Assembly (NCBI RefSeq): GCF_020520425.1
Contig: NC_079492.1
Coordinates: 113,433,157 to 113,497,156, forward strand
DNA from: Spinacia oleracea
Lineage: Eukaryota > Streptophyta > Magnoliopsida > Caryophyllales > Amaranthaceae
Reading direction: 5' to 3'
Length of the DNA: 64,000 bases
Of the stretch, positions 1 to 11,878 are shown in pieces. The notes under the pieces were generated by a model. The model was not told the origin of the DNA, did no database searches, and saw only the letters and a list, made by a program, of their open reading frames with translations. Within the stretch, counting starts at the first letter, position 1; every line of letters starts with the position of its first letter. Made by a program: the position numbers and the translations under genes.

Positions 1-411
1 TAGCTACGATCGTAGTATATCAAACATTCTGTATACCCTCTTTTATATCGCTGTGATTTACAGCCTTCATTGACGAGGGGGTCTATAGATCTGTTGTAGC
101 CGTGAAAAATATGATTTCCTTCTGATTCGTCTGATTGTAGTCGAAAGATTGACATCCTCTTCGATCCCGCATAATTTTTTACCAAAGAAACAACCTGAAC
201 TAAACTAAACACACGAAACTTACTACACTGAAACAATATAATCAAACCCACCATAGGGGTACTTACTACACTGAAACTATGTAGTTTTATTGAAATCCAA
301 CGCAAAAACACAACAGAATTGAAAGAGAAGGGGCGGAAATAACCAAATTTCCGAAGAAAATTGGCTATTTCCGCCCTAGAAAACCCTAATTTTTATAAAC
401 CCTAAAAAGAG
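1..411 (-). mobile_element. Partial retrocopy, copy 1 (window-truncated)
   Basis: This stretch matches 4472-4915 over almost its full length in the same orientation, with scattered substitutions and small indels near 210-290. Read on the minus strand it is the 5' and middle part of the same retroposed sequence; the 3' end with any poly(A) tail lies outside the window. Copy 1 may extend further at its 5' side (purine-rich sequence to about 440), where copy 2 stops. Identity of the source gene is unknown. Confidence 0.6.
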
Positions 412-3400
412 AGAGAAAAGAGGGAAAGAGGGGAGAAGCGGCTGTTGCGTAGTTGACTCTGAGTTCCATAAACAAATAACTTAATTATAAAGAAAATAAG
501 TTTTTTGATTAAATACGTTAAGACAAGTTAAGATATAAGTTCAATAAATGTAAGTTCGAAAAAGAACAAGTTCAATAAAAGCCTTAGCTATCATCAAAAT
601 TATTGTACAGGCCTTGTCACATAAAAATAATTTACTCTATAAGTGCTATGATATGTAATTCATGCGATGAAAAGTTAGATGATTGCATGATTGCCATTGA
701 AAATTTTGAATGACTGAATGACTCTCTAAAAAATGGCAAGATCTGTCCATGGTCGTGGTATAAGTTAGCATTTGCGTTTGACAAAAATTTCACCCACCTT
801 CTATTGTGGCAATTGGTCCAATATATGTGCAATGAAAAAATATCTATAGTGGCTAACAAAGCATGCATGTCGGGTTTGATTTATTAACTCTAACCAAATC
901 CAGCCCAATTAATGTGTCGTTTCAGGTAAACTACTTACTTAAATTGGTATAAAACCTTAACCCTTATATTTTCATATCTTTTTATGTCAAGTCCAGTAGT
1001 CGTGTAAGGTCATATCGCATGACTTATGCTAACGTGTTACCAGCTCGACAGACACTAAGCCTACAATTAGAATTGATCCAAGTTTTTTTAAATTGAAAAC
1101 TCAATTCATAATTTGGAAATTGAAAGGAACTGTCGTGTCTAGATTTGAAAATCGACACTATTGTGACAGGTTCCGTCCACAAAATTTGAACCAACTGATA
1201 TTTTTTTTGATTCCTAGTTTGTTTACCCTTTACCCACCAGGTACTTGGTACATGGGGTAATTGAGTACACGTTGTAAAATCATTGTCTTTTAGTTATACC
1301 GAGTATTATTTTTGTAAAAGTATATTTCTTGACCGCACATGACAACACGCCAAGAGTTGAACACGAAAAAGCGGGCTAGCGTAAAGGGCTTACAATATGA
1401 TTATTAAACGGTTAACATATCACACATTTAATAAGCGAGTCAAATTAGTGTTGAGATTGCTAACACAAAATTGATACAATTCAACCTGCATAAAAACAAC
1501 CAATAATTAATATAGTTTTTTTTTTTTTGAGGGCAATAATTAATATAGTTGATGATAATTTAAAAGCATCATTACTAGTAAAGTAAAATAAATTGTCCAT
1601 CCCTCCCTTCCACATCATTTTCGATCATGAACAATTTACCATATTGTTTAATCAACTTAAATATTAAAGTTCATTTATATTTTTCTTGCTTTTTTCCTAT
1701 TCCACATAAAATAAATATTTGCCAAACATATATCATGAGAGAAAAAATAGTGCTAGTCCGACAAAAAGTCTTGGAATATCAAGACGTTATTTTAGACAAT
1801 TAAGAGCAAATTCTATCTCATTATTTATTTTTATTTTTTAAAATTTTATTTGAAATCGATGCTTTGTAAACAAAACTTGAGAGATTACATATCTGACTCA
1901 AAAAACAAGAAAACAAAAACAACGATTGAATTCAGCTAAACGCAAGGAAATGCCCAACTGACATTCGTAACTGCTTCATTTTTTGGAGCATTTGGTATGA
2001 ATAAATCGAAGGTTTTGGGAACTAATCTAGATATTCCACTAGCTTGAACTCTGAGTACGAGGGTGAAGTGAAAAAATTGTTAAGTCTGGGAGGGTCTTAA
2101 CAAGAATCTGAAAAATAAAAAATAAAAAATAATAATAAAAAAAAAATTAATATGGAAGTCTTGAGCGTTGACACCGCTAGTGTTAATAGATAAATATTTT
2201 AATATTCTATATTTTTGAGTTGAATTTTAAAAAATAATAATCTTGATTCCCCCCGTCCACTTGATAATTGTAGATTGGTTGGTGAAGTTGATAAACGACA
2301 TTCATCCAATTGTCTCATTTTTAAGAACGTTTGTGCGAACATTTATTCAAAGAACTTTTATTAGTTGATTGTTAAGACCATTTTTTTTTTTTGACAATTG
2401 ACAATTAAAAAGTTCATTGTTAAGGATGTTTTAAACCTTTAGAATGTGGGCCAATAATTTATTTTTTTTACTGATCAAGCATGCCAAAACTAATTAAGTG
2501 AATTCAATGCAAATGACATGTTTGACAATCAGCAATTAGCTGTAGCGGATAGTATTAACTTGTTTGACTAATTGTTTTGTATAATTGATTTGAATAGATA
2601 ATTCTATTAGCCGATGGTAGTAATGTGTTTAGTAAATAGCTTATTTATAATAACTGTTTGATGTGTAAAATGACTAATGAGGACATCTGTTAATTTATTT
2701 TTGGGTACTTTTCATTAATGGGGAAAATTTGTAATTTAGATTTACAAAATTTATAATTATCATTTGGAACTACCATTGATTTTTTTTTAAAGTGAATATT
2801 AAAAGTCATTAAACAAGTAAAGTCAAATTTAATATCGAAGATAATACTCCTACTATACGAGTTTATCTGTTTTAGATTTCTTTTATTTGACAGAAGTTTT
2901 AAAAGATTTAATTGTTTTTATTCAATGAATTTAAAGTTATATACAAAAAAGGAGAAAGAACTAGTGATCCCCTCATTCTACCCACCTATCATCATCTTCC
3001 TTACCTACAAAAACCCAAACCTTCTCACGCGCACCCTCTGCCATCACCATCTTCGTAAACAAAAAAATCAATGGAATTTCACAATTCAAATCAAAGATAA
3101 TAGTCTTACTCCAGACCAAGAAGTGGTGAAGCCCAATTAGATCTTTCACAATTCAAAAATTATCTTCAATCCAGGAGCACATTTTTGATATGAAATTATT
3201 TTGTTGAATATTGGATTTCTCAAATAGAGACATGAATGTATATTTGTGATCTTATTATGGACGAGGATAGAGAACTTTCCTCTTTTTTTGGTCAAGTAAA
3301 GAGAATTATTTGTTCACACGGAGAAGGTTTGATAAATTGGATTGAGCCATAGAGGAATACCTCAAAGCTGAAATCCCTACCCTTAGGGAGAAGTTGTTTT

Positions 3401-3775
3401 TCCTTGTTTCAGATCTTAAAAACTAATTGAAAATGTAACTATATGGTGCTTTTTCAAAATTAGTGTTTCAAGTCCAATCTGTTAACTGAAACCGCTTCCA
3501 ACCAAACACATGAATTATTGGTTTAACGTGGTCAAACCTCAAACAGTTCCAAATCCTCTATAAGCTCATCAAACCGCTATTTACCAAACAAGCCAAAGGT
3601 TCGATTGAACGAGTAAACATACCCCACCATGTTTAAATAAATAGATCATGTTATGTGGAGATTTTTCAATCTGATTACTATTCAACTAGTGTGTGGCCCC
3701 GACGATGCCCCGATTGCTACACCGAATAGTTAAAAGTTTTAGATTTTTCTTGAGCTCAATATTTGATAAAATATA
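412..3775. other. AT-rich intergenic DNA, no gene seen
   Basis: I see no coding gene here. ORFs are short, have no recognisable domain and no splice context. The stretch contains homopolymer A/T runs and a small insertion at 1516-1533 flanked by a 15-bp direct repeat (listed separately). Confidence 0.5.
1501..1548. repeat. 15-bp direct repeat flanking an 18-bp poly(T)-GAGGG insertion
   Basis: CAATAATTAATATAG occurs at 1501-1515 and again at 1534-1548. Between them are only 13 T followed by GAGGG. On the minus strand this is CCCTC plus a poly(A) tail, the footprint expected of an extremely 5'-truncated poly(A) retroposon. Replication slippage is an alternative. Confidence 0.5.
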
Positions 3776-4128
3776 GGAAAATTTGGTAATATTAATCCAA
3801 CCTTTGACCGATTTTCTTTTATTAAGCCCACCTACGACATATTTTTTAATAATCCCACCTTTATTACCCAACAACTTTTATTGGGCCCAACAGGTCATAA
3901 AACTGTTGTAAGCGGCATTATTTCTCTACATGGCAGTACTCTCTCTCGATATATTCAGTCATCATCATCAATTCATCACCATCTCGTTGACTTTGTCACC
4001 GATTACCGGCCACTTAAGCCCAATAAAAGTCGTCGGGTAGTAAAGGTGGGATTATTAAAAAATATGTCGTAGGTGGGATTAATAAAAGAAAATCGGCCAA
4101 AGGTTGGATTAATATTACCAAATTTTCC
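3776..4128. mobile_element. Mutator-like miniature element, 9-bp TSD
   Basis: The two ends form inverted repeats of roughly 115 bp: GGAAAATTTGGTAATATTAA at the left and its near-exact reverse complement at the right. The 9-bp sequence TAAAATATA lies directly outside both ends (3767-3775 and 4129-4137), as expected for Mutator-like insertion. Length is 353 bp with no transposase. The short ORFs on both strands here are simply the inverted repeat read in frame. Its termini resemble those of the larger element at 40878-42570. Confidence 0.85.
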
Positions 4129-4359
4129 TAAAATATATGTATACTATAAAGTGAAAAGCATTCATATATCCAGTTCGCCAACTACACAAACACACTACGT
4201 CGTTTATCATGAGAAATGATTTTTTTTTTTTCCAATTACATCATCTTACAATTTGTATAATTTGTTTTCTAGTGGAACTAAGTGATTCAAATTAATAAAC
4301 ATCAAACTAGATATATTCAACCATGCAAAACATTTATGTAGTTGATACTTATGAGACTT

Positions 4360-4920
4360 TTTTTTTGATAAACAAATTAATTCATTGATAAAAAGTCATA
4401 CGACATCTACATAAATTTTTAAATCTAACAATACATAACAATCGAATCAAATAAAAACTTCCTTTCACCATAGCTACGATCATAGTATATCAAACATTCT
4501 GTATACCCTCTTTTATATCGCTGTGATTTACAGCCTTCATCGACGAGGGGGTCTATAGATCTGTTGTAGCCGTGACAAATATGATTTCCGTCTGATTCGT
4601 CTGATTGTAGTCGAAAGATTGACATCCTTTTCGATCTCGCATAAATCTTTACCAAAGAAACAACCTGAATTAAACTAAACACACAAAACTTAACTAAAAA
4701 CAAACCCACCATAGGAGTACCGGGTACTTACTACACTGAAACCATCAAACCCACCATAGGGGTACTTAATTACTACATTGAAACTATGTAGTTTTATTGA
4801 GATCTAACGCAAAAACACAACAAAATTGAAAGAGAAGGGGCGAAAATAACCAAATTTCTGAAGAAAATTGGCTATTTCCGCCCTAGAAAACCCTAATTTT
4901 TGTAAATCCTAAAAAAAGAG
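4360..4920 (-). mobile_element. Poly(A)-tailed retrocopy with 17-bp TSD, copy 2
   Basis: TGATACTTATGAGACTT occurs at 4343-4359 and 4921-4937 and exactly flanks a 561-bp insert. On the minus strand the insert ends in a run of eight A next to the left duplication, so it was made by LINE-type target-primed reverse transcription. The 5' part contains CTAGGGTTTT-like telo-box sequence typical of plant mRNA leaders. A minus-strand ORF (4425-4712) of 95 codons shows no domain I recognise. It is either a processed pseudogene of an unidentified gene or an unusually long SINE-like retroposon; the second copy at 1-411 argues for a repeated family. Confidence 0.75.
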
Positions 4921-4937
4921 TGATACTTATGAGACTT

Positions 4938-5488
4938 ATGACATCATGTTTATTTATGGTTGTCCTAATTCTTTAATTATTATTATTTTTCTAAAATAAT
5001 CAATAGAAAATAAATGATACATAAAAATTTAGTTGTTTTAGATTTCATGTTAACATTCATTTATAAATTAATAGGAAGAGATAAACCATAATTAGTTGTT
5101 GGTTAAGATGGTAATGAGGATTTGGAGTTCGAATCTCGTTGTACGTGAGAGACTAGTAAGAGAACTTTTTCATTTGCCTTTAGCAGGGACTGGAGACACC
5201 ACCCCCGCCGAAAACCCAATACCCAAGAAGGGTAACACATCACACCAACAGACTATCCAAATTTGCACTATCAGTCATATCACCATTCACCCACAATTAG
5301 GTTATTTTTCCCCCTTTTTCAGTTTTCAGACTCTCAACCATTTTTCAAAACGAGCCGGCATTTTCAATCCCCTGATTTCTTCCTATTTTGTTCACACAAT
5401 CTCACCCCTCTGCTCATTTCAAGAGCTGCATCAATCACACATCTCAATCGATAACCGGTAATCAGAAAAAGTACAAAACTATTCTACG
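4938..5488 (+). promoter_or_regulatory. Putative promoter and leader of NAA25
   Basis: This 550-bp interval separates the retrocopy from the NAA25 start codon. From about 5230 it becomes pyrimidine-rich (CT runs around 5300-5345), consistent with a plant 5' leader. No TATA box is convincing, as is common for housekeeping genes. A tRNA-like SINE fragment occupies 5088-5230. ORFs crossing this interval are not conserved-looking and are not called. Confidence 0.4.
5088..5230 (+). mobile_element. tRNA-derived SINE-like fragment
   Basis: A box A-like sequence (TAGTTGTTGGTTAAGATGG, 5093-5111) is followed 13 bp later by a box B-like sequence (GAGTTCGAATCTC, 5125-5137), the internal RNA polymerase III promoter arrangement of tRNA-derived SINEs. 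It does not fold as a tRNA gene (no matching acceptor stem seen) and no clear target duplication was found. Position just upstream of the NAA25 start is notable. Confidence 0.45.
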
Positions 5489-8400
5489 ATGTCGAGTGCA
5501 CTCGCCGGAAAGTTTGGTTACGCCGGCGGTATGCCGGAGCGAAAAGTCCGACCTATATGGGATGCGATTGATTCCCGGCAGTACAAAAATGCACTGAAAC
5601 TCGCTTCGTCTCTTCTCACTAAGTACCCCAATCTTCCTTATGCCATGGTCAGCTTCTTTCTCTGATATTTGATTAAACTTTTTCACTGTTTTTAGGGTTT
5701 TATATGTTAATTGAATGAGATTGTTTTTGTGGATTGAATTTCTTGAATGTGTCAGTGAATTGTATTTTATTTGATGTCACTAATTTAATCCCCGGGCTCA
5801 AATTGTAGTGTGTCCACGGAATCTTGAATCAAGACTTTGGTTTCGTCAGTGATTTTCATGTCTCTGTTATTATTTTATGAAGAAACTTGACTTGTATGCT
5901 AGTTTCATGGAATAAAAAACATTGGTGCTTGAATTTGGAGCTAAAAACATTGATGCATTCCGTAATATTTTTCCTAGATAAATGCATTGTATTTGATTCA
6001 ATAGTTCATTGATGGGGTAGGAGTCTAATTGTACAATTATGAAATTTCTTTTTATAAAGAAAATGTTCAATTGTTTGATTTTAGTATATATACCTGCATT
6101 ACTTCAGTTTCACGTTGAATTTCTTAAGCTAATTGAAACTTTGAAGCATGCATTTCAAAAATCTCATCAAAAGTCTCATCAAACTTTGAAGCATGCATTT
6201 AAAAAATCTGATCAAATGTATGTGGATTGTTTTTGTTGTGTATTCATATTGCATAATTCTTTTACTTTATTCTGAAGTTAATGTTGCTCGCATAAGATAC
6301 TTACACCTCAACAACACAGATTAAAAACACCACAAAGATATCTGTATCTTTCAGAATTCATCTTTCTTGTGATCTGCAAACCAATTGAAGAAATGTCTTG
6401 AAATATTTGCAGGCACTAAAGGCTCTTATCTTGGAAAGAATGGGGAAACCTGAAGAAGCATCATCTATTTGTTTGGAAGCTAAGGAATTGTTGCACAAAA
6501 ATGTGACCTTGTTGATGGACGATCTTACCCTTAGCACGTTGCAAATTGTCTTTCAAAGACTTGACCGCTGTAAGTGTGGGTGTTGATGCTTATTACTAAA
6601 TCTTATAGTCGTGTTATCTGACTCGTCTTCTCTTATTGGAACAGTGGATTTGGCTACTAGCCTGTACGATTATGCCTGTGGCAGAATTCCAAATAATTTA
6701 GAGTTAATGATGGGACTATTCAATTGTTATGTTCGTGAATATGCATATGTGAAGCAGCAACAGGTCGACGTTTTCCATGGACTTCTTGTTTTCATCTTTT
6801 CCCCTTGGGATATGTGATTCTTTTGCTTAACTGTTTCTTTATTTTCTGCCAGACAGCTATTAAAATGTACAAGCTTGTCGGTGAAGAGAGGTTCTTGCTC
6901 TGGGCAGTATGTAGCATACAGTTGCAGGTTCTTACACTTTGATGCTTTCTTGACGATTTTATATATCATTTCTGTTTCTGGTCTGGTTGATGATTGTGCT
7001 GATTTGCTTACCTGAAATGCTAGTTTTGAATTATAAATGGGGATAAAGCATAAGGGAGAGGCACTGTCATTTGTTTTGCCTAATGGCTTAGCATTGTTCA
7101 CCATAACAAGTGTTATTTACCATCATCATGCTGAGTGCTTTGAGCTTGTGCATTCCGTTAGATGAGGCATTTTTGCCTTTTCCGGGTTACTAATATAAAT
7201 GTGCTTGCACATGTGCTCTTTTTTGGGTCAAATTATAGTGTAATCAGAGCTTGGTAAATTTGTTTGCAAGATTACTATGACCTGCATTATTGGAGGTTAA
7301 TTCACTTAATTTCTCCTGTACTTTTAGTGACCTTCCAATTATCTTTGCCTGGGCTCTCTTCTGCCTTACTTTTATTGGAAATGTGATGTCTGGGGCTCTT
7401 GGACGAGGAGTGGTAGTGCCATAAGGCACACTGTCTATTTGAAGAACTTCTTGCATGTAAAAGATTGTTTTTCTTAGGCTTTTATTATTCCAGTCATTAC
7501 CATATATCTTCCTGAACAGAGTAAAAAAAAAATATGTAGGATTTCTTTGATTTATGGGGCTTTTGTTGAGGTTGCTGCAGTTTATGTCTAAGCTTATTTA
7601 CTTTGATGCAAAGCCGGCAAATAAATGACTATGAAATTTGTGTTTTTCAGCTAATCACATTTGTTTTCCTGGCTCTTTGGCAGGTTAGTTGTGGCCAAGG
7701 AGGAGAGAAGCTGTTAGGCTTAGCTGAAGGCTTACTTAAAAAACACATTGCTTCTCATAGTTTGCATGAACCAGAAGGTCTGTATGGGATACCTTTTCTT
7801 ATGTCTGAATGAAATATGCTGTAGTTTGTTTGGTCTTTGCACTGAATGTTTTACATACCGTGCAGCTCTTATCGTATACATTTCTGTGCTGGAACAGCAA
7901 GCCAAGTATGGGGATGCATTAGAGGTCCTGTCTGGAAAATTAGGATCCCTGATTCTGATCGAGGTTGACCGGCTCCGTTTGCAGGTATTTTCTGAAGCTT
8001 TTTTTTTTTTTCTTTTTTCTTTTTCTCTTGTGCATTATAGCTATTTTGTTTATTAAGGCTGCATAGAATCCTTGGTGTTTATGAAATGGAGATCTTTGAA
8101 AGTACGACTGGCAATGTTTCTGTGTAGTAAACTAGTAATTCTTAGTTGTCTGATTCATAAAATGCAAATTTTTATCTCCTAGATTGAATCTTTGTTGGAA
8201 TAGACATTAAAGGTCTTATGATTTTATTGAATTCTATTTCTTACTAACTTGTACTGTTTTACTTAAGCTGGCAGGGTAGACTTCTTGCTCAGTCAGGTGA
8301 CAATGCCGCCGCCGCCATTACATTCCAGAAAATCCTAGAAATGTGGTATGGATGTGGAACCTTTTGTAGTTGTCATTGTTATATTGTCACTGCTCAGTAG

Positions 8401-11400
8401 AATGTGAAGTTCAGCTAACTAGAGTTGTCTTACGTGCTGGCTTTCACTTCTCCTTTATTAGCCTTTGTGGAGGACATTAAACTTCTTATAGGGTTGAGGT
8501 CCCTACTCCCTAGGGCTGAGGCTTGACATATTTTTACTTATGCTTTAACTTAACATTGTGCTATTATGTGGTCCTTTTGGCTTATTGGACATTTCTTTTA
8601 GCTGAACAAGTTGTTTTGGATCTACCTGGCACTTCTTAGAATCTATTTTCCCGCTTTTGGTTATTAATATCTCTCTTTCACCATTTAATATGGCTGCTTA
8701 TTTTGTCCTGGCAGTCCCGATGACTGGGAGTGTTTCCTACATTATCTAGGTTGTTTGTTGGAGGATGATCAAAGTTGGTGCAATGACGCAACTAGAGCAC
8801 AAAGGTGTCTGCCAGAATCTTTGGATAAGATTCCTCGTATAACTGATGATTTGGTGCGTATGCTGCGCTAGACTACCATCATTCTTGTGATTTCTTTGTT
8901 TGGCTTTCAACGATTGGATACCCCTTATGATTAGAAGAATATTCAAATGTTCCCTTTTTTGTACTTATGCCTTATGGAAATTAGTTCTTCCTTTGTCCCA
9001 CAAGTATCTTGACATTAGCTCGGCATGTAGATTCAGAATAGTTGTTAATTGTAGAATAAAAAGCTGAAAGTGGATAGAGAGAGTTAAAAAGTGAAAGAAA
9101 GTGTCGGGAAAAGAAATAAAAATATTGGTGGAATTGAGAGAAAGAAAAAAGTGCGAAGTTCGATTTGCGACACACCAAAATGGCAAGTGTGTAAGTGTAT
9201 TATGGGACGGAGAGAGTAACGTTTAGAAGAACTTTCCAGTGATGTATTTATTCACTCTCAAGTTAGTAATACTACCTCCGTTTCTAAACAGTTGTACCAT
9301 TTTGACCATTAACACTATTCACTACTCTTAATTTGACCACAATATTTTACTAATAAATAAAAACAAATATTATTTTGTAAAATGTTGGTTTTTCTCAATT
9401 TATAGTTAAATGTATCAAGTTATTAAAATTTTTACCGATACATAATTTTAAGTATTGATGGTCAAAGTTATTCGTTGGCAAACGTGAAAGTCAAAATGTT
9501 GCAACGATTTTTGAACGGAGGAAGTTTAAGAAATATTTCCTATTTGGGATTAGTCTTTATTTGATTTGATGTGCATGACCTTGATTTTTGCAGTTCAATT
9601 CTCATATCCAAGATGCATCAGCTTTTGTAAGAAAATTAGAGACAGAAGCTAGTGGTGATTCTAAGAGGGGGCCGTCTCTTGCTTATCTTGAGATTGAGAG
9701 GAGGAAACTTTTACATGGCGTTGGTGATAAGGAGAGACTTATGGATGCCTTAGTGCAATACTTTTCCAGGTGTGTATTCATATTATTATACTGTTACTTT
9801 GAGGATTTCACTTGAACTTTAGTAACTGGAGTTGTTAAATCTGTTTATAATCATAGAAGATAAACTTTTATCTAGGCGAGCCTCCAGGTCTGCCAAGATG
9901 TCTGACTTCACAGATGCAGGTTGAGCTCATGCTGAATAGAAATTGATATGGTGTTCTCTACAAGTATTCTGGAATATTTTCACTAGAACTTAACTTCTGG
10001 AAAAAACAAAAGATTTTTTTGTATTAGAGATTGGCAGTAAGCAATTTTGATTTTAGGTATCTGGAGAGGGATTTTTTTTAAGGTGGAGGCCACCTACCAT
10101 AAGAATATTTTCTGCTATGTTTCTTAGAATTTTGAAAACAGGGAATTTTAAAATTTTGTGCAACTTAGGGTTCGAGCTTTTATTCTCTTCCCTTAATCCC
10201 TTACTATAGAAAACATTTTGCATGTTTTGTAGATATGCTTATTCTGGTTTTAAGGGATATGGTATATTGGTATTTTGCTCCCAGTTATTGCAGCTGTTTG
10301 ACTGGTATCTCTGTAGTGACTCTGCCTCCAGTTGCTCCAAGTGGCTATGTGCTGTGTCACAAGTCATAACTCCTTTTTACTCTGTTTTGATAACTTACTG
10401 TAACTTGTCTGTTTTTTGCTAGTGCTATACGTTTTGGAAATTACAGCTAGTATATTGTTTGAGCTTGATGGTTATGAATGCAGATTTGGTTATCTAGCGT
10501 GTTTCTGCTCTGATGTTGAAGTATTTTTGGACATCTTAACTCCTGATGAGAAAATAAACTTGCTGGAAAAGATGAAGGAGAGCTCTGGCTCCATGTCAAT
10601 CGGACCAACAAAATCTCTGGGTCAGGCAATCAGTCTCCAGAAGATGCAATTTCAAATTGGCATCACATACAAGCTCCATGATGCTGGTATATCTTCTTGT
10701 TTGCCGATTCGTCATTTGAATTGGGCAGCTTAAGTCTTCATTTCTGTGCTTGTTTGTCGTACAACTCACAAACAACTTTAAACTCAATGAGTACTGACTA
10801 TTTCCAATTTGTTCCAGAACTTGAAAGTTTGGCAGTAAAGATGATAAATATGTATCGTGAAAACCTTCCTCTGTCAAAGGACTTGGATCCACAAGAGAGT
10901 ATGCATGGTGAAGATCTTCTTTACATGGCTTCCAATATATTGGTTCAAGTAAGTCTGTACCCCCCTGCTTAATTTACTTTGAGATTTTACTTCCTGTTTT
11001 TTCTTTTTTTGGGTTGGAGGGGGGGGGGGGGGATGGTATTATATTAGTTGAATGTGCTTTAGCAAATATGATAATAGTTTTTTTTTTTACTACTTTTGTT
11101 TTCATACCCAGTGTCTGCCACTGTTACACAATTCACAGTGTGCGTTGATACGTGGAACACAATTCTGTTCCTATTTATGTTATATTAGGCGAAAAGTGTT
11201 CCACCGTAACAATACCCGCATATCTATACACAATTCGCTTGGGGGGGGGGGGGCTGGGGCCAACGTTGGTAACACTGTTCATGCTGAAATAATCTTTTCA
11301 TTGGGAATTCGGCTATAAAATTGCAAAATGTTCTCCATGTAGGCGTATATGGAAGAGTTGTAAACTAGGGAAATTCTGGTCTCATAATTCAAACTATTGA

Positions 11401-11844
11401 TGTGTTTGTAACTGGAATTATGCTTGTTGAATGTTCAGCTGGAAATTCAGAAGTGTAATAAGGAAATTTCTCTTTTTGAAAGGTAAAAAATAAAGAAATA
11501 TCCCCAATACTACTCCCCGCAACTCGCCTGCCCTCTTGAGATGTCGTCTCAGACTCTCAGTGATTGGAGAATCCTTTGGTGAGGTTCATCAGCTACGGAC
11601 AACCTCTTATGTGGCTACTTTGCGCCCTTGCTTCTCCCACCATTCTTCACCTCCCTTTCTCCCCCTCCTCATCACCACCCTCTTCACTTCCACAACTGAT
11701 GAGGGTTTTTCTCCAACGAGCAACAATCACTTTGAGAGTTTGAGGTACAGAGCTAGTGGCCTCGTAAGGTGTTCCCTGTGGCAGGTCGTATGGGAAGAAA
11801 ATGATGTGACTGAGAGCCTTGTTCCCTTTCTCCCCCTCCTCATC

Positions 11845-11878
<34 letters not shown>

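Noticed and set aside
3686..4072. Opposed 62- and 63-codon ORFs
   Set aside because: They are the two arms of the Mutator-like inverted repeat translated on opposite strands.
5096..5461. 121-codon ORF just upstream of NAA25
   Set aside because: Overlaps the SINE-like fragment and CT-rich leader, with no recognisable protein features; the conserved NAA25 start is at 5489.
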